Below are positions 23,128 through 33,484 of a stretch of 64,000 nucleotides of DNA, in pieces; position 1 is the first letter of the stretch; each line of letters starts with the position of its first letter. Source of the DNA: Ampelomyces quisqualis (lineage: Eukaryota > Ascomycota > Dothideomycetes > Pleosporales > Phaeosphaeriaceae); NCBI GenBank assembly GCA_018398575.1, contig JAGTXZ010000018.1:124001-188000 (forward strand), given 5' to 3'. The position numbers and the translations under genes were made by a program. Under the pieces are notes generated by a model that searched no databases, was not told where the DNA came from, and saw only the letters and a program-made list of their open reading frames with translations.

Positions 23128-23216
23128 CACATTTTAAACACGTTTTAAACACGTTTTAAACACGTTTTAAACACGTTTTAAACACGTTTTAAACACGTTT
23201 TAAACATATTTTAAAT
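23128..23216. repeat. 11-bp tandem array, unit cacgttttaaa
   Basis: Eight adjacent units: the first is cacattttaaa, the next six are perfect, the last is catattttaaa. Looser copies extend left to about 23020. The period is close to one helical turn, so the TTTTAAA tracts are in phase. Confidence 0.9.
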
Positions 23217-23224
23217 ACAGTAAA

Positions 23225-23315
23225 ACTTAGTTTAAGGTTAGAGTTAGCTTAAGGTTAGAGTTAGTTTAGAGTAAGAGTTAGTTTAGAGTAAGGGTTAGTT
23301 TAGAGTTAGGGTTAT
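23225..23315. repeat. Degenerate TTAGGG-like tract
   Basis: Repeating variants of gttagagttag and gtaagggttag end in ttagggttat. It resembles decayed telomeric repeat but is not a clean telomere tract. A poly-A run follows. Confidence 0.6.
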
Positions 23316-23950
23316 AGAGTATATTTAAAAAAAAAAAAAAAATTAAATGTATTACAAACACGTTTAAAATGTGTTCTAGTGGGCTGACTATAACTACTGT
23401 AGATCTGACTTGAAAATTTTCTCCAAAGGGCGTCTATACTACTTTGGGTATTCCGAAGTCTGCCGAGGCACATCCCATGGTCAGTTGACATGCCACCACG
23501 CAGACTCGGGAATTGGTTAGCGTGGCTAGGAATTGTCTGCTCTAGGCCGTGGTGAGATTAAAGTGCGCAAATATAAACACGTCTTAAACAAGTTTTAAAC
23601 ACCGTTCAAACATATTAACCAGAGCCGGTCCTCAAGGCTCATAACAGGTTCCCCCAGGTATATTAACCCGACCTTACATTGACGTCGCCAGACATTACAT
23701 GGAAGTTTCCAGAAATATCCTTAGATAGTCTCATTGGCTCGTCCAAATTAAGGAAAAAAGAAGCTCATATTCCAACCATAAAAGTAGCCGGAGGCGCGCA
23801 TGCACAAGCAATAAGGGAAGAGATGGGAGTCAACTATACCTGGGGGGACACCGAAGCACGCCATGTCTTCGCTATAAGAAATGCGAACCCCCTCAATACA
23901 CTATCTCACAAAGTGCAATCACAGACACGGCCACTCCGTTCCGATTCACC

Positions 23951-24865
23951 ATGTACACAGCAACTCTGGTCTCGCTGGTCGCTGTAGCTTCCCCAGCACT
24001 GGCTGCTCCCCACGTACATCAACGCGCCGACCCGACGTGCACCATTGTCTTCGATGGACGTGTACCCGTGAACACAGCCCCTACCTTCTTCGACACCTAC
24101 GCCACAAATACCATTTTCAACTCTGACTACGTGAAGGGCAACGACCTCAAGTGGAGTCAAATTCTGAAATTCCCCAACGACACATCTCGATTTGATAGCG
24201 ACAAGTACACTGCCGTCGAGGTCACTCTGTCCGACCAGTCCATCTTCCAGAAACAACTTGGCTTCCGACGCGCAGGTCTCCAATTCCTCAGAGATGCGGC
24301 AGACGGCGAGGGCGGCAAGGGCGTCAAGACGCTGCATTGGAGCGTGAAGCAGGATCCCGCTAGGCCTTTAAATCTGACCCACGAATACCTGAACGTGTGG
24401 CATGAAGCTGCGGACTACTCCAACAATCAGATTCAATTCCAAGTTGGCTCGATTATTGGAAAGTCCAACGCGGACAGGAACAAGTTCAAGATTCTGGACC
24501 GCAACGGCAACTCCCTGTATTCCGTCGCCATTGACCAAAAAAATTGGCAGAACTTTGCCCTCAAGCTGGACTACAACAAGAAGTAAGTTCAAGATCTAGG
24601 TACGCATGATCAAGCGAGTTCTAACAGCATGTGCAGCCAAGTCACCGTCTACTACTCCGTCGGAGTTGCCGAGCTGAAGGTTGTCGCGAACAAAAAGTCT
24701 GCTAACCTCGCTGGTGGTGGTCAATTCCAGCTTGGGATACTCAAGAAGCCCACTGGCTCAACCGACGTTGTCAACAACGGTTACCAGTCGAAAAACCTCA
24801 ACGAGGGCCAGATCTACGGGGGAGTCTTCCTCGAGGATTCTGCCGATGGCTGTGTCTCATTGTAG
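23951..24865 (+). CDS. Secreted glycoside hydrolase family 131 (beta-glucanase)
   Basis: Exons 23951..24582 and 24637..24865 (54-bp intron with CTAAC), 286 residues. A signal peptide (TATLVSLVAVASPALA) precedes CTIVFDGRVP, then YVKGNDLKWSQILKFP and the repeated Tyr/Trp-rich strands of the GH131 catalytic domain. There is no carbohydrate-binding module or linker. Characterised members act on beta-1,3/1,6- and beta-1,4-glucans; in plant-associated fungi they are extracellular cell-wall enzymes. The frame restored across the splice gives NQVTVYYSVG. It lies directly downstream of the AT-rich repeat island, a setting often seen for secreted proteins in fungal genomes. Substrate preference cannot be read from sequence. 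Confidence 0.85.
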
Positions 24866-25372
24866 GTTGTGATAAGCTTAGGGAAGTATTAAGTGCAGGG
24901 TCGCTGTCATCTGCCTATTTCGGCGAGGAGACGGCGACTAGTTTCGTGGGCATTGAACCACAAGCGAAGAGCTGTACATACGGTATACGTTCGGTTCATG
25001 AGTAATTGAATGGTTACGCACGCGAGTCCGAGACTGACGCTGTGGACACGCTTCTCCATATTGCCATCTTTTTTCCTACCCGTAAGGCCTCGCCTTCTCT
25101 TTTGCGTTGATTTCTCTACCTCCGGGCTCAGGATTGAAGAAGAAGATTGTTGCACATGCGCCCACAGTCAGTAACCCACATTCACTCATGCATGAGAAAT
25201 TCCCTTACGAGCTGGGCTGGGCTTGGCTTCATGCGTACCAGACACAAGACTCCCGTTGTGATTCGCAAGACAAGTAGGGCCACAAAGCAGATGAAGTGGT
25301 GACAAGAAATCCGTATATCCCTGTTGGTGGCTAGACGTTTTGCTTTTGGAATTGACTACATGCATATACCAC
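24866..25372. other. Convergent intergenic region
   Basis: About 500 bp between the stops of GH131 (+) and isoorotate decarboxylase (-). No gene or repeat recognised. Confidence 0.4.
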
Positions 25373-26516
25373 CTAATCTAGACGTAGTATCCGTGCTGCG
25401 TTGCCGCCGAGGACAGCCTGCGCGTTTTTGTCGTTGCTAGCAAAAGCTTTCGATATCGCCCTATAGTTTGCGTTGACGCTGTGCCATTCCTTTGCATCTT
25501 CTTCCAGTGGCGGGAAGAAGGGATGATCGGTACCTGCGCATAATCAGCCTAATGACGTTCATAGAACATGTAATGAACATGAACATACCGAACAGTAGCC
25601 TATCCGCACCAGATGCGTCGAATGCCGCGCCAAGTCCAACTTCGGAATAAATGACAGCGTCGAGGTAAATGTTGGTCTTCAAGACATCCCACACATCTCT
25701 ACGCTTCTCCATGACCCCATGCTTCTTCAAGTGCCCATCATGCAATATGCACGATTCAATGCGACCAGCAAGGAAGGGCAGAGTACCTCCAGAATGTGCT
25801 AGTAAAACATCGAGTTTCTGGAACCGATCCCATACGCCGCTCAAGAGCATTCTCGTGACCGCAATCGTCGTCTCCAATGGAAAGCCAAGTGCAAGAGGCA
25901 GAACGTGGCCGTACTCACTAGCACGAGGTCCATAGACAGATGCAGGCAGGCCGTAATGCGGATGCAGGAAGATGAGTTGCTTGTGCTTCTCTAGTGCAGC
26001 GTATACAGGATCAAGCTTCGCGTCGTCCAGACCTTGCCCAAGCCCCGAAGTACCCATGATGACGCCGCGAGCATACTCGAGTGTGCTCAACCTCTCAATC
26101 TCAGCAGTAATCACTTCCGTCGAAGCTGAAAGCGGCAATGTACCGAAGAAGTACAGTCGTCCAGGGTAATGCGAGCACTGATCATTGACATCGTCGTTGA
26201 TTGACTTTGCAGCTTCGCCAGCTTCTTGCTTTGGCAGGAAATCTAACCAGGGATTCGCGAGCGAGATAACTGATTTGTCGATGTTATGAAGGTCCATGAA
26301 GGCGACTTTCTCTTTGATATCGTAGTACTCAGATCCGATCGGGCGACCGCGTGATGTTGATGGCATGGAGGGGTCATCCTCGCCTGGGAGAATGATGAGG
26401 CGTGCGGACTCGGGCGCGTCATGGAATGTGCGGACGTAAGGTACGGTGTCCCTAGAGCGCAGGAGGTCCATGTACTTTGGAGGGTATACATGGGTATGTA
26501 TGTCAACTACAGGCAT
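25373..26516 (-). CDS. Isoorotate (uracil-5-carboxylate) decarboxylase
   Basis: Exons 26516..25589 and 25533..25373 (55-bp intron), 362 residues. It belongs to the amidohydrolase-2/ACMSD superfamily. The metal ligands of the N-terminal VDIHTHVYP, the FLHPHYGLP histidine and the late Asp of LLFGTDHPFFPP are all present. The segments VISLANPWLDF, LLAHSGGTLPFLAGRIESC and YLDAVIYSEVGL closely match what I recall of characterised fungal isoorotate decarboxylase. Reaction: 5-carboxyuracil to uracil plus CO2, the last step of oxidative thymine salvage; cytosolic. ATG 26516 is the first in-frame ATG at the conserved N-terminus; upstream codons in frame lack an ATG. The preceding enzyme of the pathway is encoded at 8485-9634. 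Confidence 0.87.
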
Positions 26517-26943
26517 CGTGTGGGTCGGTGATAGCCGAGAGGTCAAGCGTTGGTGAGCAAGATCCAACAATCGAATATGGGATCTTTGGACTGACTTAAG
26601 AACTAGACCTTGGAGTCTCAATCATGCTCGCAGGTTTGGCAAATGGCGCCTGCGTCATCTTGAAGGTCTGGCTGGTGTGGCCTAACTTTTGGCGGGGTAC
26701 CGGTAGCTTAGAAATTACTACCGGTACCCCACCCACTCCACCACAATCCACAATCGCCATCCCACCTGCCGCAAGTGCTAAAGAACGGTGGAGCATGAAA
26801 TCCCGCATGTACGGAGATGACCGCTCCAGACTTGGATCAGCCGACCATCAGGCTTTCCTGTCAGATTTGACCAGGTGTTTGTACTATCTTCTGCCGTATA
26901 CTATCTTAAGAGTGGCTTCAGGTGATGTAGATGACGCACTCGT
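26517..26943. promoter_or_regulatory. Promoter of isoorotate decarboxylase and 3' flank of GNAT gene
   Basis: 427 bp between two minus-strand genes. It holds a perfect 13-bp inverted repeat at 26694-26730. A plus-strand open frame crosses it from 26624, but it has no motifs and is not called. Confidence 0.5.
26694..26730. repeat. Perfect 13-bp inverted repeat, 11-nt loop
   Basis: GGGGTACCGGTAG at 26694-26706 pairs exactly with CTACCGGTACCCC at 26718-26730. It sits 178 bp upstream of the isoorotate decarboxylase start and 214 bp beyond the GNAT stop. It could be a dimeric factor site or an RNA hairpin. Confidence 0.85.
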
Positions 26944-27681
26944 TCATGCTCGAGTCCTCAGAAAGACATTGGGCGGTTTGTCCCTGGATTCAAACTTCCT
27001 CTCCACTTCGAACACGATGTCGCCTCCACCCTCGTCCTTAAATCCTAGCTTCCTGTAGAGCGCTCGTCCCATAGCACTCCCTTCAGTCGTACACTCCAAA
27101 TTCCCTCGCTGGTTGGCTTCATCCAGCCCGTACTGTGTCAGCTTCCGGGCGATACCACGGCGCTGGAAATTAGGGTGTACAGCGCATAAGTCAAGGGTGA
27201 ATATCGCGGGAGGGTTGCGGCCAGACTCTGAGACTTGTTTGATGTACTCAATGCGTCGCTTCCATAGAGAGCGGAACATTTGATCTGCGAAGCGCCTGTC
27301 TGTGTCGTTGACTCCCGCGAGCGCCTCGGTCATGTCTCCGGTGAACTTATCGCCAAAGCCTTCGACATTCGATAATTGCGTCCAAATGGCCATGCCAACC
27401 ACTTGTCGCTGGTCTTGATCCTCGGGGTCGGGTAATGTGGCCTTCACAAATAAAGTGTTGGGCTTGCCATCCTTGTTAGTGGTGATTGACTTCCAGCGCT
27501 TCACCATTGCCTGCGCGTTGACGGCTTGTCCGACCTCTGTCTCCCAGCCTGGGTTCATGGCGATCCATACCGCATCCTTCGCTTGACGACCGAAGGCCTC
27601 GCTGATGCAGTGGTTGGCCTGTATGATATCCTTTTCAGTTTCGGCTAGGGAGATGCGGATCTCGTCGTTGCTGCTCGCCAT
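26944..27681 (-). CDS. GNAT-family N-acetyltransferase
   Basis: An intronless frame of 245 residues from ATG 27681. The acetyl-CoA binding motif A is clear: DLCAVHPNFQRRGIARKLTQYGL, with the R/Q-x-x-G-x-A loop RRGIAR. A C-terminal ALYRKLGFKDEG follows, as in GNAT motif B. It resembles the many fungal GNATs of unknown substrate, probably small molecules rather than histones. No targeting signal. It lies upstream of and on the same strand as isoorotate decarboxylase. Confidence 0.8.
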   Translation of the reverse strand: MASSNDEIRISLAETEKDIIQANHCISEAFGRQAKDAVWIAMNPGWETEVGQAVNAQAMVKRWKSITTNKDGKPNTLFVKATLPDPEDQDQRQVVGMAIWTQLSNVEGFGDKFTGDMTEALAGVNDTDRRFADQMFRSLWKRRIEYIKQVSESGRNPPAIFTLDLCAVHPNFQRRGIARKLTQYGLDEANQRGNLECTTEGSAMGRALYRKLGFKDEGGGDIVFEVERKFESRDKPPNVFLRTRA

Positions 27682-28460
27682 GAGGACTTTCCCAGAGCTC
27701 TTCCATACGATGCGGGGACAAAAAGGGAAGGAAAGTGATTGTGATGGAGAGGCTTGAAGTCTGACTTGCCCGGCTTAGTGTGAGATGCCTTGGCCGTTAC
27801 GTAAGCCAATATTCTTGCTGTCTGTTTTTGAGACCGTTAGAGAGCTCTGAAGTGCGTCCATTATTCGTCTAGTCGTCTCATGCTGTGAAGCCTGTGCTTG
27901 GCCTGCACCAGCCAAATATCTTCATGTTCCACTGCTCGTGCCCAAAGGAATCATGTGACGGGCGATTGGCTATGGAACTAAGATAGAGATCTGGCCAGGT
28001 TGCTTCCGCGCATCTCTTTGCTGTGTATTGACTTTTCATCCTGTGCAAACCAGCAAGCAAGCTGATTCAACGCTTACTACTCCGTAGATGGTAATCCAAT
28101 AGGTGCTGTCACAGGTGACGTGACAGTTCCCAGTGAAAGACTGCGCAGAAGCGGGGGACGACAGCGCCCTACATATTCCAGCAGCTGGAGGACATAGCCC
28201 TCACGGTACGGAGTAGCATGCTGTGATACGCAGATAGTGCTGTACGCGGGAAGGATGTGGGGACGTGGAGGTGGCTTGTGTGGCCGCCCATTAATCACGA
28301 ACAAGGGTCGCTCGGACCCTGACGCGTCGGTCGCGCCGCGTTCACGGTTCACGTGCACTTCACTTTCCGGTCCAGGAGTGCTGCACAACAACGCCATCCC
28401 ATCCTCCACTTTCCGCAAACCCTTTTGCCGCACATCTTGTCTTCTGTGTACATTGTCAAG
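27682..28460. promoter_or_regulatory. Divergent promoter, GNAT / POL3
   Basis: 779 bp. Contains an MCB box near POL3 (separate entry) and copies of TACGGAGTA at 28078 (as TACTCCGTA) and 28207. No gene seen. Confidence 0.5.
28322..28327. promoter_or_regulatory. MluI cell-cycle box (ACGCGT) upstream of POL3
   Basis: ACGCGT lies 139 bp upstream of the POL3 start codon. This is the MBF (Mbp1/Swi6-type) site that drives G1/S expression of DNA replication genes, so its place before a replicative polymerase gene is meaningful. Confidence 0.55.
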
Positions 28461-31400
28461 ATGCCAGGCACAGTCACAAGAACGCCGGCGAAGCGTGCCC
28501 TCGCCGAGGCTTCGAGCAACCGCGCCAATGTCCTTGCCTCGCCCCGCTCTGCGAAGAAGCTCAAGTTCGACAATGTCAAGGGACGGACTGGTCCACCGGT
28601 CAAGATGGCCAATGCCTCCTTTAATTCAAGCCAGCCGGCGCCCAGCCAATTCGAGGAGACACTGGAGAAGATGACGCAAGACATGGAGACTTTGAAGGAG
28701 AACAACACAGAGAAGGATCAGCAATGGCGGCGGCCAGCTCTGCCGAACAACTTCAACGAGCTGGCCCAGAAGCTTATCTTCCAGCAAATCGAGGCGGAAG
28801 AGGGCGTACTCAACGGCGGCAGAACGACGGTCAAGCTCTTTGGTGTGACAGAGGTATACAGAGCCTGGAGATATCCGTAACTCAGCTAACAAGATACGAT
28901 CAGAATGGGCACTCTGTCCTTCTGCATGTAACTGGATTCATGCACTACTTCTATGTTGCAGCCCCGATAGGCTTTCAACCGCAGGACTGCGATGCGTATA
29001 AGGTCTACCTCGAAAGCGAATGCCAGAAGCAATTCAACCAGCACTCCGGTGTCATATTTTCGGTGCAGATGACGATGCGAGAGAACATCCTGCGCTATCA
29101 GGGTAACCAGAAGAGCCCATATCTAAAGATCACCGTCAGCGACCCGAAGATGATCAACCGAGTCCGGACCATGGTGCAGAAGGGCAATGCCAATTGGAAG
29201 CAGCTATGGCCATACCGAGAAGACGGCATCCTCACATTTGACAACATTGCGTATGTGCTGAGGTTCATGATCGACACCAAGGTTGCGGGCATGTCTTGGG
29301 TTGAGGTGCCAGCCGGCAAATACAAATTGCTCAATTCTCGAGACCAGCACTCAAATTGTCAGATCGAGGCACAAGTTCATTACAGCGACCTCATCGCCCA
29401 TCCCTCCGATGGCGAGTGGGCAAAAATTGCTCCCCTCCGCATCCTCTCCTTCGATATCGAGTGCGCCGGTCGCAAAGGTATTTTCCCCGAGGCGAATGTT
29501 GACCCCGTCATCCAGATCGCCAATGTGGTCACGAGATATGGTGAGTCGAAGCCATTCGTCCGCAATGTCTTCTGTATGGACACAGTCAGTCCAATTGTTG
29601 CTACACAAATCCTGTCATTCAGCAATGAAGGTGAGATGCTCATGAAGTGGCGCGACTTCCTCGAAGAAGTTGATCCGGACGTCATTATCGGATACAACAC
29701 ATCCAACTTCGACTTCCCGTACCTCCTAGATCGAGCAAAACACCTCAAGCTGCCAAAATTCGCTTACTGGTCACGCCTCAAGACGGTGCAATCCAAGGTC
29801 GAAAGCTCAAATTTTTCCAGCAAGCAGCTCGGCAATCGCGACACGAAGAACACGAATACGAACGGTCGCCTTCAGCTTGATCTGTTACAGCTCATTCAAC
29901 GAGATCACCAGCTCCGCAGTTACACTCTCAATTCTGTCTGCGCACACTTCCTGAAAGAGCAGAAGGAAGACGTCCACCACAGTATGATCACTGAGCTCTA
30001 CAATGGTGATGCAAATTCAAGACGACGACTTGCGGTTTATTGTTTGAAAGATGCCTTTCTACCGCAGCGACTGTTAGACAAGCTCATGTGTCTTGTCAAC
30101 TACACCGAAATGGCCAGAGTAACGGGTGTGCCTTTCAATTACCTACTGGCTCGAGGTCAACAAGTCAGGTTTATCAGCCAGCTGTTCCGCAAAGCCCTCG
30201 ATCACCAACTTATCGTCCCGGATCTTCCCAATCAAGGTGACAACGGCGATCAATATGAAGGTGCGACAGTCATTGAGCCCAAACGTGGCTATTACAAGCA
30301 GCCAGTCGCCACCCTCGATTTTGCCTCTCTTTACCCAAGTATTATGCAGGCACATAATCTCTGCTACACCACTTGGCTAGACCGACAGACGGTGGAGAAG
30401 CTGAAGCTGAAGAAAGACGAAGACTACATTGTCACACCCAATGGCGACATGTTCTGTACGGCCAAAACCCGCAAGGGACTCTTGTCACAAATTTTGGAAG
30501 AATTGCTGGGTGCGCGTAAGAGGGCGAAGAAGGAGTTGGCTGTGGAGACTGATCCATTCAAAAAGGCTGTGCTCAATGGTCGTCAACTGGCGCTGAAGGT
30601 CAGCGCAAACTCTGTCTACGGTCTCACAGGTGCCACCAACGGCAAGCTGCCGTGTCTCGCCATCGCCAGTAGTACCACCAGTTTTGGTCGCCAGATGATT
30701 GAGAAGACCAAAGCGGAGGTCGAAGCCAAGTATAACATCGCCAATGGATACAGTCACGATGCCGAAGTCATCTATGGTGACACGGATTCTGTCATGGTCA
30801 AATTCGGTACATCGGAGCTGGCAGAGGCAATGAAACTGGGAGAAGAAGCTGCCGAGTATGTGTCGTCAAAGTTTGTCAAGCCCATCAAGCTTGAGTTCGA
30901 GAAGGTCTACTTCCCTTACTTGCTCATCAACAAGAAGCGTTATGCTGGCTTGTACTGGACGAATCCGAACAAGTGGGACAAGATGGACACCAAGGGTATC
31001 GAGACCGTCCGCCGAGACAACTGCCGTCTGGTCCAAACTGTCATTGAAACTTCGTTGCGCATGTTGCTCATCGACCAAGACCCAGAGGGCGCTCAAGAGT
31101 AAGTGACGTTTATTGTCAAACTAGTGATGCCAACTGACATTTGACAGCTTTGTCAAGGAGACGATTTCGGATCTGTTACAAAACAAAATCGACATGTCGA
31201 ATCTGGTTATCACGAAAGCTCTCACCAAGCAAGAAGACAAGCAAGGCAATGGTGGCTACGCCAACAAGCAGGCACACGTTGAGCTCGCCGAGCGTATGAA
31301 GAAACGAGACGCGGGGTCTGCACCTGGTCTTGGTGATCGTGTAGCCTATGTTATGGTGAAAAGTGCCAGCGGGGCGAGAAATTTCGAAAAGTCGGAGGAT

Positions 31401-31907
31401 CCTTTGTGGGTTCTTGAAAACAATCTGCCTATCGATACCAAGTACTACCTCGACAATCAGCTCGCGAAACCGCTCGGTCGAATTTTCGAACCTATCCTTG
31501 GTGAGAAGAAGGCGAACTCGTTGCTCACTGGCGAGCACACGCGCTCCATCACAGTCGCTGCACCGACCATGGGTGGACTCATGAAGTTTGCCAAGAAGAC
31601 GCAGACATGCATGGGATGCAAGAAGCCGCTCACGGGAGCGCACGAGAAAGAGGGAGCCGTTTGCGAGAACTGCCGTCCACGTATCGGCGAGCTCTACCAA
31701 AAGACACTGGGGAGAGTTAGCGAACTAGAAGTCCGCTTCTCACGCCTTTGGACGCAATGTCAACGATGTCAAGGCAGTGTGCACTGCGAAGTGATTTGTG
31801 CGTCGAGAGATTGTCCGATTTTCTACATGCGAATGAAGGCGAGGAAGGATGTTGAAGACGCTGGAAAGGAGCTGGTACGGTTTGACAAGGACGCTGCGCT
31901 CTGGTGA
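28461..31907 (+). CDS. POL3: DNA polymerase delta catalytic subunit
   Basis: Exons 28461..28853, 28904..31098 and 31148..31907 (introns 50 and 49 bp), 1115 residues, the normal size. The N-terminus is basic with a likely nuclear signal. The 3'-5' exonuclease motifs are SFDIECAGRKG near residue 313, IIGYNTSNFDFPYLL, and the later YCLKDA. Family B polymerase motifs are DFASLYPSIM near 603, KVSANSVYGLTGA, and YGDTDSVMV near 754. The C-terminus has CysA (CMGCKK..CENC, near 1017) and CysB (CQRC..C..C), which bind Zn and a 4Fe-4S cluster and contact the B subunit. The enzyme performs lagging-strand synthesis and repair with PCNA. All catalytic acids are intact. The MCB box upstream fits cell-cycle control. 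Confidence 0.95.
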
Positions 31908-32299
31908 GCCGTGGCTCATTCCATGTTGTGTGTACAATGGTTCGTACGATGGGCGTTTTGAACATGTCGACAGTGTCACGTCGCTATCATGTCGCTAGCA
32001 CGACTTTGCTGGTAGTTGTCGCATTATTTCACCGAGAATTCAAGCTTAATTTCCTGAAGTGTCAAGTAGGCAGTTGTTGTAAGTACGATGCCGGTCATGA
32101 CGACAGAAGCAATGTGGACCCTGAAGTCGGAGGTTCGGGATGATGACATGCAGCATGATTACGTCTTTGATCCTCTGAGCCCGCGCGACCATGTACGTAG
32201 TAAAAGGGCCCATGTGGCCGTTGTTCAACTTGACATTTGATCCACATCATCTTCGCATTCTACCCACTACTCGTAACAAAGTACACGTATTTACTCATC
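31908..32299. other. Intergenic between POL3 and membrane-protein gene
   Basis: About 390 bp holding the POL3 3' UTR and the next promoter; no other feature seen. Confidence 0.4.
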
Positions 32300-33058
32300 A
32301 TGGGCAATCAACCCTCGACTGTGCGCTATCTCGCGCCCGCATCCTTCCTCTTCGACTTTGCAGCGCAACAATACGGCCTATTCAGCAGCCCCAACATGAT
32401 GGACATACACAACGGCAACATTGCAGCGTTTTCGCCGCAGCCGTACTTTATCGGTGGATTCTTCTTCCCCCAGCAACTGTTCCAGCTCGCGTGGCTGTGG
32501 AAGCTGTGGAAGCAACAAGGAACCGCAAGTGAGTGCGCAACGATGAACCGATTTGCGTGGGTGTATAGTTTGGGCAATGTGTGTATTGGGAGTAAGTCAT
32601 GCGCTGTACTAGCGTTTTTGGGCCAAGTCTCACAAAGGGCAGCATGGATGTTCTTCTGGAACGCAAACGAGCTCAAAACATCCAATGTTTTTGTCGTCAT
32701 CAACACGGTCGCGCAAGTAGCGTACATCAGCACCCAGCTCGAACCGCTGGATTGGAAGTCGCCGCCCAACTGGCTTACGCACGTCGTTGCGAAGACGTTT
32801 GCGGGAATTGGCGTCCTCGACTTGTTGCACAACACATCGGCGGCGTACTTCAAAGGCGTGCCAGCCAGCTCGTTGGTGCAAGTCGCGACGGGCGTGGCGT
32901 TTGCCGGCGCCGCGGCGGCCAGCGACTGGATTTTTGGCGGGTGTCTGGTGTACGATCTTGTTGCGCTGAGCTGTGGGCAGTCTGGAAGCTGGAGTCGGTT
33001 GTTGGCAGGGTATGCGGGTGCGGTGGGGGGAATTGTGGCGCTGAGGAATTACTTTTAG
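32300..33058 (+). CDS. Multi-pass membrane protein of unknown function
   Basis: Exons 32300..32591 and 32643..33058, 235 residues. The 51-bp intron has a consensus GTAAGT donor and no in-frame stop; splicing it gives the smooth join GNVCIGTWMFFWNAN. About five to six hydrophobic segments are visible, including FIGGFFFPQQLFQLAWLW and VFVVINTVAQVAYI. Aromatic Trp/Phe are frequent at segment ends, recalling small TspO-like or cyclase-like membrane proteins, but I cannot assign a family. ATG 32300 (after tactcatc) is the first in-frame ATG; the frame upstream opens only at TTG. The N-terminus MGNQ has Gly2, so myristoylation is conceivable. Confidence 0.7.
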   Translation: MGNQPSTVRYLAPASFLFDFAAQQYGLFSSPNMMDIHNGNIAAFSPQPYFIGGFFFPQQLFQLAWLWKLWKQQGTASECATMNRFAWVYSLGNVCIGSKSCAVLAFLGQVSQRAAWMFFWNANELKTSNVFVVINTVAQVAYISTQLEPLDWKSPPNWLTHVVAKTFAGIGVLDLLHNTSAAYFKGVPASSLVQVATGVAFAGAAAASDWIFGGCLVYDLVALSCGQSGSWSRLLAGYAGAVGGIVALRNYF

Positions 33059-33484
33059 TAAGTATGTCTCGTGGTCGGGGGCGGAGGAGCGTTGAGGGGA
33101 CGCGCTGACGCCGTGGGCAGTCCAAAGAAGAGTGGGCAGGGGCACGAGGGAGGGGCATATGCTAGGTTGGGAGCCGATGGGAGTGTTGTGTGAGAGGGTT
33201 GATGTGGTCGGTACTCGGTACGGAGTACGGAGTATTAGTTGGACGTTTACATAAGTAGCTTCTGCCACTATGGCGCGTGCGGTTATCTGTGGACATCAGA
33301 TGCCATCCCACATGCCCACCCGCAAGTCACACGTGCGCGAGTCCAAGCCATCATGGCTGAGGTGCCGGGCGTGTCGATCAACACATGTCTCGTCCTGGGT
33401 CCTGGGTCCTGACCGAGTCTTTGCTTCTCTCCTACGCTTCTTTCTTCCCATCTGCCTAGGTGGTCTGGTCTCGAGTCCCCGGAG
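33059..33484. other. Intergenic, with overlapping TACGGAGTA repeats
   Basis: 426 bp between two plus-strand genes. The 9-mer TACGGAGTA occurs twice, overlapping, at 33219-33227 and 33226-33234. No gene seen. Confidence 0.45.

Larger units (their letters stand above)
22892..23489. repeat. 32-bp inverted repeat pair flanking about 530 bp
   Basis: Bases 22892-22923 and the reverse complement of 23458-23489 match at 30 of 32 positions; both differences are transitions. The arms enclose the 11-bp tandem array. They could be terminal inverted repeats of a small element or two decayed copies in opposite orientation. Confidence 0.65.
22002..23950. repeat. AT-rich repeat island
   Basis: No gene is supported over about 1.9 kb. 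From 22160 to 23650 the DNA is strongly AT-rich and filled with decayed repeats. These are 45-bp and 30-bp direct repeats, an 11-bp tandem array, TTAGGG-like decay, and a 32-bp inverted repeat whose arms differ only by transitions. The pattern fits a transposable element relic mutated by RIP. The last 300 bp form the promoter of the GH131 gene. Confidence 0.7.

Noticed and set aside
23225..23315. True telomere end
   Set aside because: Repeats are degenerate and single genes with normal composition continue on both sides.
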